Below are positions 15,431-23,886 of a DNA stretch of 64,000 nucleotides, in pieces; within the stretch, counting starts at the first letter, position 1, and every line of letters starts with the position of its first letter. Made by a program: the position numbers and the translations under genes. The stretch is taken from positions 1-64,000 of the forward strand of contig NZ_JACJOF010000023.1 of NCBI RefSeq assembly GCF_014695395.1, written 5' to 3'. The notes below the pieces were generated by a model. It saw only the letters and a list, made by a program, of their open reading frames with translations. It made no database searches and was not told where the DNA came from. This stretch comes from Nodosilinea sp. FACHB-131 (lineage in GTDB: Bacteria > Cyanobacteriota > Cyanobacteriia > Phormidesmidales > Phormidesmidaceae).

Positions 15431-16714
15431 CTAATCAACACAGGCTGCCTCACCCTTTTCCTGAGAACCGAGGTTTGAATTTTCTTGGCTAGATAGCTTT
15501 TCGCGAAGCCCTAATAGGCGGGTATAGGCTTGCCAGTTAGCGGCTTTGCGCTTTAGCTTTTCCTTAAGCGGCTTAGCTGCTAGAGTGTAGCCACCGTCAG
15601 CCCCATCGACAAAGTGAACTTCATGCCCACTACGCTCGAACACCAGACAGGTCATCAAAGCTCGATCTGAAACGTGTATGCCGTAGACGAGATTGCCTTC
15701 GCGCGATTGAGTCTCGAGGTAATCGGTCAGCTTTTCTCGCTGGTGGGTATCGCCTGAGATAATCATCCGCAACATGTCATCAAATTTTTTGTAATCGCTG
15801 GCAGCCTGTACCACCTGTTTATACGCGCCCCAGTCGACACCGCCAACTTTAAGGTTCAACCCCATATAGATCGAACCCAAAATGTTATCCATTTTAAGGT
15901 TCCAAATATAGCGCCAGCGAGATAGCCAGTTGGAGGGCTGCGCCCGCAGCTTAGCTTGGGGGAGCAATTTCTCAGTTCTTAAAGACAGATTGAGATTTTG
16001 CAGCCCAACTGGGTGAAAGTCATCTTCAGTGCCATAGATCTCCTGGATCTTCTCAAGCACGTCGTGGTACAGAGCGTTGTTTACTGCTGGGCTATGGACG
16101 GTGGCTAGCACCAGCAGCGTTACCGTTTCCCCATGCCTGCTGGCAATATCCTGCCAGCGGCACTCCAACCCTGCCAGATTCGCTGGGGAAATCTCGACAT
16201 CACTGATTTGATAGCGACCAGCCGTTTCAGAAGATTTCACCAATTCTGTTGCGTGGTTCAATCCCCCACCGACAAACACAGCCTGGTGATACTGCTCCGC
16301 TACCTTGAGCTTGGCCAGCTTCACCTCAAATCCTGCTTGGCTAGCCGTTGTCACCGGCACGATGCCTACCCGAAGCTCAAGGTTAAATTCTCTTTGAGCC
16401 AGCTGTTGCAGGGCCAGCAAAGGCGACTTTACTTTTTCTAACACGGTAGAGGGAACTAGAAGAGAAGCCCCATCTCCGCCAAATACATAGGGAATCTCTA
16501 GCGGTTTGACGGCATTGAGCACTGCTGCAATCGAGGAAGCGCCTAAGAGATTGACTTCCTTATAGCGACCGGCTTCAATGGCCTCCGTAGAACCCCTAAC
16601 ATCCGCGATGATGATGTACCAGTCACTCGGTACTGAAAGCAGATTGTTGGCATCAATCGCATCGAGCAGGTTAGTTATTGCGGGTAAGTCAGCATAGAAA
16701 CGTTCTGTAGACAT
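15431..16714 (-). CDS. DUF3095 protein, possibly cyclase-related
   Basis: 427 aa from the ATG at 16714 (MSTERFYADLP), preferred over the upstream in-frame start at 16825 because AAGAG precedes it and the family begins this way. The N-terminal part, DWYIIIADVRGSTEAIEAG and VFGGDGASLLVP, recalls the metal-binding segments of class III nucleotide cyclases (DxRGST and GD), but cyclase activity is not established for DUF3095. No membrane segment. Monocistronic, with no obvious partner. Function unknown. Confidence 0.8.
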   Translation of the reverse strand: MSTERFYADLPAITNLLDAIDANNLLSVPSDWYIIIADVRGSTEAIEAGRYKEVNLLGASSIAAVLNAVKPLEIPYVFGGDGASLLVPSTVLEKVKSPLLALQQLAQREFNLELRVGIVPVTTASQAGFEVKLAKLKVAEQYHQAVFVGGGLNHATELVKSSETAGRYQISDVEISPANLAGLECRWQDIASRHGETVTLLVLATVHSPAVNNALYHDVLEKIQEIYGTEDDFHPVGLQNLNLSLRTEKLLPQAKLRAQPSNWLSRWRYIWNLKMDNILGSIYMGLNLKVGGVDWGAYKQVVQAASDYKKFDDMLRMIISGDTHQREKLTDYLETQSREGNLVYGIHVSDRALMTCLVFERSGHEVHFVDGADGGYTLAAKPLKEKLKRKAANWQAYTRLLGLREKLSSQENSNLGSQEKGEAACVD

Positions 16715-17075
16715 ACTCTTGGGGCCGCTGTTACGTGAACAGAAGTTCCGGAAAAGCGCTCTGTTGGGTTGACTCGTTAAGTGTGCCCAGTTATACAACA
16801 AGAACAACTCTTTCCCCTCACGCACAAGTGCATTGGTCGCTAGTAGGTTGCAGTCAGGACAGGACGAATTTATTGGGGCTAAAAACTGTCAAGCCATCTC
16901 CATCTAATAAGATTGGCAATTAATTACCACAGAATGAAGAATGGTCTTAATGCTCACAGGGAACAACCTTAGGGCATAACAAAAATTTATTTTTGACAAG
17001 TGCCTTTATTCAACTTTAACTCGTAACGTTTTTGAGATTTAATTTTATAAAAAAGTATGCACAAAGTTCCTACCG

Positions 17076-17113
17076 AAAAAAGTTGTCTACAGCTTTACAC
17101 TCTGTAAGCGACT
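17076..17113. repeat. Dispersed hairpin element, degraded copy
   Basis: Shares the identical 20-mer CTACAGCTTTACACTCTGTA (17087-17106) with the better hairpin at 23297-23339, plus an ATCAGTGCTT block about 33 nt further on in both places. Here the arms are mismatched (GTTGTCTACAG against CTGTAAGCGACT), so the stem is weaker. Both copies lie downstream of minus-strand genes. Confidence 0.65.
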
Positions 17114-17130
17114 GTCTAGAACCTCGACTC

Positions 17131-17175
17131 AGGGGTATATCAGTGCTTAAGGTCTTGCAGCGCTGATATACCCCT
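17131..17175 (-). terminator. Strong stem-loop after the oxidoreductase pseudogene
   Basis: AGGGGTATATCAG (17131-17143) and CTGATATACCCCT (17163-17175) form a perfect 13-bp stem, extendable by three pairs towards the loop. It begins 27 nt past the stop of the minus-strand gene. There is no T run in either direction, so it may be an RNA-stabilising 3' end, not a classical intrinsic terminator. Confidence 0.55.
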
Positions 17176-17201
17176 TGCTCTGTAGCTGCTGCGAAAGACT
17201 G

Positions 17202-18419
17202 TCAGCCCAGTGAAAATCGTTCTGGCCGAAATGGCTTGGGGATAGTTGTTTGAGCTGAACCTGCAATTTGTTCAGCGATCGTCTTCCCTGCGGCAATAGC
17301 AACAGGCATTCCATGCCCTGTATACCCGGCTGAGATATACTCCCCCGGTCGGCCTGGTAGCTCTCCGATCAAAGGGTTCTCATCGATAGTAAAGGCCATG
17401 ATGCCTGTCCACTCGTACTCAATGGCGACATCTCTGAGAGATGGAAACGTGTCTCTCAGAAAGGTTTTAAGGCCCTCGCCCACTAAGGGTTCTAACGTAG
17501 AGTCATCCTCAATGCCAATTTCTTTGGTTGGCGACTTCCACCGCATGCCACCAAAGATGATTCGTCCATCCTGACGCTGAATAGCGTATCCAGTGTCATT
17601 GCTCAAATACCAGTCAAAATCGAATAATTGGGATGTTGGAGCTGTGGCAATTACCTGACCCCGAACGGGCACGATGACTCCCTTAGGCGTTGGAAGCAGA
17701 TGATAGGTCAGGGCATTAGTGGCATAGACTACGACCTTGGCCTGAATCTGTCCTTAATTGGTCGTGATGGTAAACCCTTCTGCCTGCCGGGTGACAGCCT
17801 GAACCTCTACCTTCGTCTGAATGTGAGCCTGTTGCTGTTGAGCGGCTTTGGCAAGACCTATAACCAATTTGGCAGGCCACAGTTGAGCATGATGAGGATC
17901 TAAAGCTGCTGCCGAAAAGTTTGAACATTGAGTATTGTGCTCAACCTCTTTCTTATCCCAATACTTCACAGCCACGCCATGAGACATCATGAGTTCACAG
18001 CTTTCCTGAAGTGACTGGGCCTCCGCAGGAGTCATAGCTAAGGAAACTAGCTGATTAAATCGAAGATCGCAGTCGATATTGTGCTGGTTCGTTAAGTCCT
18101 GCAAAAGTTGAGCGCTCTGCCGTGTAAAGTCCCAAAGAGCAAGGGTTTCATCTAGACCATGAGCTTCAACAGAATCCTTAAAGCTTTGATTTGTGCCAAA
18201 GACAAAATGCCCACCGTTGCGACCTGTTGCTCCGCAAGACAGTTCCCCTCGCTCTAATACAACAGGACGTAGCCCTAAATGACTCAACCAGTAGGCTGTG
18301 CTGATGCCCGTGATTCTACCCCCGATGACTACTGCATCAGCTACAGGGAGCAGCTCTTGCTCAGACTGAAAGCAAAGTGCTTGAGGATTGAGCCAAAAGG
18401 AGACAACACGAGTCGTCAT
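17202..18419 (-). pseudogene. FAD-dependent oxidoreductase (DAO family), broken by one stop codon
   Basis: Two same-frame pieces: 18419-17754 (FAD-binding half) and a downstream half that stays open from just past the TAA at 17754-17756 to 17202. Reading through gives TTN-stop-GQIQAKVVVYATNAL with no frame change; CAA to TAA is the simplest cause. Whole length would be 405 residues, normal for DadA/glycine-oxidase-like proteins. The FAD loop is also damaged: it reads GGRITG where GxGxxG demands glycine at the arginine (AGA for GGA). The C-terminal part keeps YTGHGMPVAIAAGK. Two independent lesions argue for real decay. A GTG inside the second half could start a fragment of 156 aa. Confidence 0.82.
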
Positions 18420-18539
18420 AGTTAATGACCTAAAGAATAATGACTTTGATTCTGTCCTCTGCTGTGATGGTCATAGTGCCCCCTCAGTACCTATAACCTG
18501 AATAGAGCAAGGCATTAAAAACACCTAGGGCCAAACTTA

Positions 18540-19079
18540 TCAGTAATTTTCAGAACCACTAGCCAGCACCGACTGATAAACCTGATAAGCTTCGTCGCCA
18601 AAACATACAAATCTGACCTGCTCAACCACAGGTGATTGATCTAGAGCTGCTTTCACGGTTGCGATCGCAATTCGAGTCGCCCGCTCTAGCGGAAAGCCAT
18701 AGATCCCGGTGCTAATGGCTGGAAATGCTAAGGTGCGAATTTCATACTCAACCGCTAAGGCTAGGCTGTTTTTATAGCAGTTAGCCAATAGTTCATCCTC
18801 ATGATGCTGCCCACCATGCCACACTGGCCCCACAGTGTGAATCACCCACTGTGCCGGGAGGTTATAACCTCGGGTAAGTTTGGCCTGCCCGGTTAAGCAA
18901 CCACCTAGCTGGCGACACTCAGCCAACAGCTTAGGCCCCGCCGCTCGATGAATGGCTCCATCGACACCGCCGCCGCCTAGCAAAGACTCATTGGCCGCAT
19001 TGGCGATCGCATCAACTTTCTGGCGGGTAATATCGCCTTGAATCGCAGTCATTCGTTCTAAATTATCAGTGGTAAGCAT
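18540..19079 (-). CDS. Macrodomain protein (YmdB-like ADP-ribose hydrolase)
   Basis: 179 aa, a single macrodomain. Distinctive motifs: GDIT (15-18), NAAN (27-30), [15 protein letters not shown] (35-49) and the phosphate loop GIYGFPLE. Family members bind ADP-ribose and hydrolyse O-acetyl-ADP-ribose or ADP-ribosylated aspartate/glutamate. ATG at 19079; an internal ATG at residue 10 is an alternative. It is divergent from the alpha/beta-fold gene and 2.2 kb from the nadR-pnuC pair, so ADP-ribose and NAD salvage genes lie close together. Confidence 0.9.
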   Translation of the reverse strand: MLTTDNLERMTAIQGDITRQKVDAIANAANESLLGGGGVDGAIHRAAGPKLLAECRQLGGCLTGQAKLTRGYNLPAQWVIHTVGPVWHGGQHHEDELLANCYKNSLALAVEYEIRTLAFPAISTGIYGFPLERATRIAIATVKAALDQSPVVEQVRFVCFGDEAYQVYQSVLASGSENY

Positions 19080-19308
19080 AGAAAAAGCCTTCCAAATTTC
19101 ACGGACTCAACAGTAAATGAATGGTCAGATTATTTTTATCCTAGAACACCTTAACTCGCTATTAGGAGAAATTTAGAGAAAAAGAAAAATATGCCCTCAA
19201 TGAATAAAAATATTACTATCGGTTGATAGCAACCACAATCAAAATCCTTAATGTCTAAGCTAATCAACTAATTCAGAAGTAGACATTGCCAAGCCAAAAG
19301 GATAATTC

Positions 19309-20232
19309 ATGTTTGTTCCACCCGGTTTTACTAGTCGATCCATCACAACCCAGTATGGCCGCATGGTTTACTACACGGCTGAAGGAGAGCCTTGGACAGA
19401 CTCAAATATAGTAGATGAAAAAGAAACGCTAGTCTTTTTACATGGCTTAGGGGGCGGTTCTTCGGCCTACGAATGGTCTAAGGTTTACCCAGCTTTTGCG
19501 GCGGACTACCGAGTGTTAGCCCCTGATTTAATTGGCTGGGGTCGGTCAGATCACCCGGCTCGCGACTATCAAGCCGAAGATTACATTGCTATCATCACCG
19601 ACTTTATGGAAAAGACTTGCAGTGGCCCTACTACTGTCATCGCCTCTGCACTAACAGCGGCCTTCACAGTTCGTGCAGCTATTAACCGACCTGATCTATT
19701 TAAGTCGCTGATTGTCACAACATTAGCTGGGTTAGCTGAGTTTGGGCAAGATTATCGTCGCAGTGGATTTGCCCAGTTTGCTCAACTTGCTAGCTTGCCG
19801 GTACTGAGCCAGCTACTTTACAACACAGGAGTTGCCAACAGTTTTGGTATTCGGAGTTATCTAGAGCAACGTCAGTTTGCTCAACCAGAGCGAATTTATC
19901 CAGAAATTGTTGAGGCATATCTAGAATCAGCGCAGCAAAATAATGCTGAGTATGCGGCTCTTTCCTTTGTGCGAGGAGATTTATGCTTTGACTTATCTAA
20001 GTACATCAGTCAACTCACTATTCCCACCGCGATTATTTGGGGAAGGGGATCTGAATTTACTGGCCCAGAAATAGGACGCCGTCTGATGGAGATGAATCCC
20101 CAAGCCATTCAAATTTTCTATCAGCTCAATGATGTTGGGTTTACCCCTCAACTGGAGCTGCCAGGAGTTACCGCTGGCCTAATTCGTGAGTTTCTACCTC
20201 GGCTTGAAGCTAACGCTACAGCCATTCACTAA
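19309..20232 (+). CDS. Alpha/beta-hydrolase-fold protein with apparently missing triad
   Basis: 307 aa with the alpha/beta-hydrolase fold: oxyanion HGLGGGSSAYEW (45-56) and PDLIGWGRSDHP (72-83). At the nucleophile elbow, where GxSxG is expected, the sequence is VIASALTAAF (110-119), putting Ala114 at the serine position. The usual acid loop WGxxD reads WGRGSEF, and the C-terminal His region reads DVGFTPQLELP with no histidine. I infer a non-hydrolytic binding protein, or a nucleophile at the neighbouring Ser113. AAGGA at 19299-19303 supports the start. Related cyanobacterial paralogues exist in my memory, functions unknown. Confidence 0.75.
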   Translation: MFVPPGFTSRSITTQYGRMVYYTAEGEPWTDSNIVDEKETLVFLHGLGGGSSAYEWSKVYPAFAADYRVLAPDLIGWGRSDHPARDYQAEDYIAIITDFMEKTCSGPTTVIASALTAAFTVRAAINRPDLFKSLIVTTLAGLAEFGQDYRRSGFAQFAQLASLPVLSQLLYNTGVANSFGIRSYLEQRQFAQPERIYPEIVEAYLESAQQNNAEYAALSFVRGDLCFDLSKYISQLTIPTAIIWGRGSEFTGPEIGRRLMEMNPQAIQIFYQLNDVGFTPQLELPGVTAGLIREFLPRLEANATAIH

Positions 20233-20317
20233 AAGTTTCAACGCTAAGCTAGTTCTGTTCAAAACCTTGCCTCCAAGCTTTCACATAGCTTCTACAGCGA
20301 TCAATAAGCTTACCTGA

Positions 20318-20806
20318 TTACTCTTTCTGTTCAGCACTGACCGGCTGATCAGCCAATAGATTGTCTCGCAGACGTAGGTATTGTTTGCCTTTGGGAGTGA
20401 GTTCGATATGGTGCTTTAAGTCTCCCTCTTTGGGAAGCTGGTCTAGGTGTGACTTGGCGGCAATAAAATTGAGGGTAGTCAACCTTTTCAACTCTACAAT
20501 CAAATCGGCGGTGTTCTCATAGGGTACAGAATTGTCCTCTGTATTGAGCTGTTTCAAGTGGCTCAGCTCCTGTTCAGAAACAAGACTGGTTAGTAGAAGC
20601 TTGAGGGACTCAACATAGTTCTGTTCAGCCTCTTCAATTTCAAAAGGGCCAATTTTTGCTTTTTGGATATTATTGCTTGAGAATTTATCGAGCAGGTTAT
20701 AAAGAGGCTTGTAAAAAAATAGCAGAGCAACCGTAATGGCTAGAGGCCAGGATAAAAGAATTGGTCCCAAGACCGAAATCCAGTCCAAAACAGAGTGATT
20801 ACTCAC
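20318..20806 (-). CDS. Membrane-anchored protein of unknown function
   Basis: 162 aa. One hydrophobic segment near the N-terminus (about residues 10-33, VLGPILLSWPLAITVALLFF) is followed by a charged helical cytoplasmic domain with PLYNLLDKFSSNNIQKAKIGPFEIEEAEQ. The C-terminal half (YENTADLIVELKRLTTLNFIAAKSHL, ELTPKGKQYLRLRDNL) resembles a winged-helix-like small domain, but I cannot name a family. Single gene, convergent with the alpha/beta-fold gene. Confidence 0.65.
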   Translation of the reverse strand: MSNHSVLDWISVLGPILLSWPLAITVALLFFYKPLYNLLDKFSSNNIQKAKIGPFEIEEAEQNYVESLKLLLTSLVSEQELSHLKQLNTEDNSVPYENTADLIVELKRLTTLNFIAAKSHLDQLPKEGDLKHHIELTPKGKQYLRLRDNLLADQPVSAEQKE

Positions 20807-21301
20807 GCCACGTTCCTCGCTTATACCAAAAATGTGCTCAATCTGCTTAACGTATCTTATTCACTCTATCGAGCCATAAAATCAATCAAACGAGGTGTTT
20901 TAATCAGCCACTAGCGCCATATTCCGTTTATTTTCTAAGAAGCGAAAGAATTATATCCAAATGCCTATTCTCAGGCATTTTAGTCTCTCCAGAATTGTAT
21001 ATGACTTTTGGTAGAGGTGTGCATTTTTTCGGCAGGTTTAGCAACTTGGCTAGACTTTCTAAACAGTTTCCTTCAGCTCAAACTCAATACCTAACTGCCA
21101 CTTATCCTCAGCTTTAGTGAGAGCCAGCTTGTTTGAGTGTTTTGAGATTAAAGATTAGTTTCCGCTTTTAATTGTCTCAAGCGTATTGGCTTTTTCTGAT
21201 GCCTGAAAAACTATCCCTAGCCACCAGTTATAGCTAATCCTGCGCCTTGATCATGGCCACATAAAGCCGTCGTCTTACCAGCGATCGCGAAGGAGGTTTC
21301 T
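20807..21301. other. Gene-poor AT-rich gap with one small hairpin
   Basis: No gene is supported. AAATGCCT (20959-20966) and AGGCATTT (20973-20980) form a perfect 8-bp stem with a 6-base loop followed by T, about 320 nt past the pnuC stop; a distal terminator is possible. The rest shows no repeat or conserved motif I can recognise. Confidence 0.45.
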
Positions 21302-21976
21302 TCAACCCACAGATGAACCAGGCGCTTTCGAGGCTACATACGCTTGATGCCAGGACACCAGACCATTAATCGCTATCCCTAGCAAAATGACGTAAAGAAG
21401 CGAGAGAAACCGTACCTCTTTAACGTAGTACAACCCAATAGCGATGACATCGACCACAATCCAGTAGAGCCAGCTTTCTATCCGTTTAAGAGCCATCAAT
21501 GCCATAGCGGTAAAGCTCATCACGGTTGTGACCGCATCGAGGATAGGAAAGGAAGCTGCTTCTGGGACCCACTGAGGCAACCAAGTATGAATTTGCCCCA
21601 TAAACCCACCTAGGGCCGAACCCACACCCAGCGTTATGCCCAACGTTAGTAATCCGTAGCGGCGGGGGCTAAAGAAAAACCCGTCTGCGACATCCTGGAC
21701 TGGGTCTTTCCGGCTCCACCACCACCAGCCATAGACACTGGCTACCAGGTAATAGACCTGTTCTAAAGCATCAGAGTAGAGCTGAATTTGGTAGAACAAA
21801 CTCATGTAGAGCAGGACGCTGATGATGCCTATGGGCCAAGTGAGTAGACACTTGTGCGCAATCAGCCACACCGACCATAGATAGAGAATGGTTCCAATCA
21901 GCTCGATGTAACTCAGCGGATAGCCGAGGATGGTGAGAGCGATAGTATTGATGCTGAGAAAATCAGCCATTGGCAA
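21302..21976 (-). CDS. pnuC: PnuC nicotinamide riboside/ribosyl transporter
   Basis: 224 aa with about seven membrane helices, matching the PnuC family (facilitated uptake of nicotinamide riboside, trapped by phosphorylation). Typical landmarks are the first helix pair, then YLVASVYGWWWWSRKDP and, late in the protein, LYWIVVDVIAIGLYY. Its start lies inside the 3' end of the NadR gene (14-nt overlap), so the two are co-translated: transport and the kinase/adenylyltransferase that traps the substrate. Confidence 0.9.
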   Translation of the reverse strand: MPMADFLSINTIALTILGYPLSYIELIGTILYLWSVWLIAHKCLLTWPIGIISVLLYMSLFYQIQLYSDALEQVYYLVASVYGWWWWSRKDPVQDVADGFFFSPRRYGLLTLGITLGVGSALGGFMGQIHTWLPQWVPEAASFPILDAVTTVMSFTAMALMALKRIESWLYWIVVDVIAIGLYYVKEVRFLSLLYVILLGIAINGLVSWHQAYVASKAPGSSVG

Positions 21977-23006
21977 CCTGAAACTGTTCTAGGAGATTGT
22001 GGTACTTCTCGAAGTGAGCGAGTATCCGTTCCACATATCCTATCCGAGCTTTTAAGTCACCTCTCACCCTAAAAAATGGAATTTTACGCACTACTAAATC
22101 ACTGACGATCTGCTTTTGAAAGATAGCTCTATTGCCTTCCCCAGAGCGATCCCAAGTATCGTCGTAGGAAACATCTGTCTCACACAGAAATACTAGGTCG
22201 TAGCGCGAGGCACAGCGATCCGCAAGATGAGCCAAATGAGGCGAGGTGGTGCCGTGGTAATAGAGCGAGAAACGGTAAGTAGTGAGGGCGTTGGTATCGG
22301 TGAAGAGGTAGCGGTTGGCTTCGGAGAGCAGCCTTTCTTCTCGCTCCAGGTGACCCGTGGCAATCTCCTCAAGCTGCTTTAGAGACAGTCGCCGCTCTAC
22401 TTGATAGGTTTCCCAGTATTCCCTGCCATACTCTGGCATCCAAACGGTTTTATAGTGACGGGCTAGAGCTTTAGCTAGGGTGGTTTTACCAGTGGAGGGT
22501 GCTCCTAGAAAGACGACGTGGGTGATTAAGTCTCGGTAGACCAGAGGGTCTAGGAACTGGCGGTGTTGGTAAGGATCAGAACGGGCTTGGGTGGCTGAGA
22601 TAGGAACCGTAGTGCGGCTTGTCCAAGTTGATTGAGGTGTCCAGTCTACAAGGCGGTTCACGGCTCCCAAAGCCTGGCTCATGTGCTCTCCATAAAACTC
22701 TCTAGAGTAGAAGTGAGTTATGCAGACACCCTGAAGCTGCTGCAAAATGTAGGTTTCATGGGCCTGCTTAATTTCAGGGGTATCACCTACCTCAGTCGGC
22801 CCGTCCCAGGCTTCAATGACTTTAACAGTTGGATATAGCTGACGAATCCAGCTAGCCCTCAGAGAAAGCGGTACAGCGGTGGCTTCTGGGCAATCATAGA
22901 CCATGACAATCACGTCATCCATCTCTGCTAAGGCCGTCTCAATTAAGAACTGATGGCCTTTGTGGAGAGGGGCAAATTTGCCGAGGGCGAGGCCACGGGT
23001 TGGCAT
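21963..23006 (-). CDS. nadR: NadR-like NMN adenylyltransferase / ribosylnicotinamide kinase
   Basis: 347 aa bifunctional NAD-salvage enzyme. The N-terminal nucleotidyltransferase has GKFAPLHKGH (9-18) and the ISATQAR motif (137-143); the C-terminal kinase has the P-loop GAPSTGKTT (168-176). It should phosphorylate nicotinamide riboside and convert NMN to NAD. It lacks the N-terminal DNA-binding domain of the enterobacterial NadR, so it is probably not a repressor. Overlaps pnuC by 14 nt. Confidence 0.9.
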   Translation of the reverse strand: MPTRGLALGKFAPLHKGHQFLIETALAEMDDVIVMVYDCPEATAVPLSLRASWIRQLYPTVKVIEAWDGPTEVGDTPEIKQAHETYILQQLQGVCITHFYSREFYGEHMSQALGAVNRLVDWTPQSTWTSRTTVPISATQARSDPYQHRQFLDPLVYRDLITHVVFLGAPSTGKTTLAKALARHYKTVWMPEYGREYWETYQVERRLSLKQLEEIATGHLEREERLLSEANRYLFTDTNALTTYRFSLYYHGTTSPHLAHLADRCASRYDLVFLCETDVSYDDTWDRSGEGNRAIFQKQIVSDLVVRKIPFFRVRGDLKARIGYVERILAHFEKYHNLLEQFQVANG

Positions 23007-23296
23007 AATGGCTAGAGGCCGATTAGAACTGTAAGCGCGTTCGGAGAAGGGTTTATAGTAGCAATCTAAAACAACGATTCCTACTGAGCTACCCGCTTTA
23101 TCTCGTACTCTTCATTCATAGGCAGCAAGCTGATTAGAACAGCCACCGCTAGGCGATCGCATCTCCTAGTTTCTCAACTAGAGAATCCCAAATCTTAGCT
23201 TTAGAAAACCCTTGCGCTGTTCCAATTCGTTCTTCAAGGTCAAGGCCACGCTGGTCAAGCTATCAGTATAGAAAAAGAACGCGCGCGATTCTTGCC
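23007..23296. other. Intergenic region, no gene
   Basis: Together with the hairpin at 23297-23339, this 412-nt stretch between nadR and ssb has no credible gene. The nadR promoter should be near its left edge; I cannot assign -10/-35 boxes. Confidence 0.4.
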
Positions 23297-23339
23297 AAAA
23301 AAAGTCGCCTACAGCTTTACACTCTGTAGACGACTTTTT
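23297..23339 (-). terminator. Bidirectional terminator-like hairpin downstream of ssb
   Basis: AAAAAGTCGCCTACAG (23299-23314) pairs with CTGTAGACGACTTTTT (23324-23339) at 15 of 16 positions, with a 9-base loop. Read on the minus strand the stem ends in a T7 tract, as expected 80 nt past the ssb stop; read on the plus strand it ends in T5. It is the intact copy of the element found degraded at 17076. Confidence 0.75.
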
Positions 23340-23418
23340 AAACTCTCAACTGATTGTGCATCAGTGCTTTGAGCTTTTGCCTTCACTATCTAACATTACA
23401 TTTTCCCTTTTATGTTCC

Positions 23419-23886
23419 TTAAAAAGGAATGTCGTCGTAGCTGGGGGCAGGCGTAGAAGGCGGCGGGGTTGCTGGAGCCGCCGGGGCTGCCGGACGAGCG
23501 GCTGCCGGACGAGAAGCCGCCGGACTGGGCGTGGCCACAGGCACCGCTACGGCGGCCGGGGGGGCCATGGGCATGGTATTGAGCTCGCCCACGGCGTAGA
23601 TGCGCTGCACGGTCATTTCAACCTGCTTTTCTTTGTACCCTTGGGGGCTATCGACCACGTTCATCGCCAGACGGCCCTCTAACAGCACTCGCTGGCCCGC
23701 CTGGTACTGGGCCTGAATGTCCTGGGCTAGGTTGCCCCAGCCAACGACCTTCATTTGTGAGGAGGGGTCGCCCTCTTTTAACCCTGGAAACTGCACCACA
23801 AACTCGGCCACGGGAGTTTGATTGTCGGAGGTGTAGCGCAGCTGGGGCGACTGCACGATTTCGGCCATTAGCAGGCAATTGTTCAT
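23419..23886 (-). CDS. ssb: Single-stranded DNA-binding protein
   Basis: 155 aa: OB-fold in residues 1-105, a Pro/Ala-rich linker, and the acidic tip SYDDIPF that docks SSB partner proteins. The ATG overlaps the TGA of the upstream nucleotidyltransferase gene (ATGA, 23883-23886), so it is translated from the same mRNA, an unusual partner for ssb. It differs from the E. coli OB sequence enough that it may be a secondary cyanobacterial SSB. The terminator-like hairpin lies downstream. Confidence 0.88.
   Translation of the reverse strand: MNNCLLMAEIVQSPQLRYTSDNQTPVAEFVVQFPGLKEGDPSSQMKVVGWGNLAQDIQAQYQAGQRVLLEGRLAMNVVDSPQGYKEKQVEMTVQRIYAVGELNTMPMAPPAAVAVPVATPSPAASRPAAARPAAPAAPATPPPSTPAPSYDDIPF

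Larger units (their letters stand above)
16715..17201. other. Intergenic region with two hairpin elements
   Basis: No gene seen. It holds the promoter side of the DUF3095 gene and, at its right end, two stem-loops (17076-17113 and 17131-17175) downstream of the oxidoreductase pseudogene. A TTGACA at 16993-16998 has TTAACT 17 bases later, but there is no plus-strand gene to drive. Confidence 0.5.

Noticed and set aside
16993-17021. TTGACA-17-TTAACT as a promoter
   Set aside because: The nearest plus-strand gene is 2.3 kb away, and the -10 match is poor; chance occurrence in an AT-rich gap.
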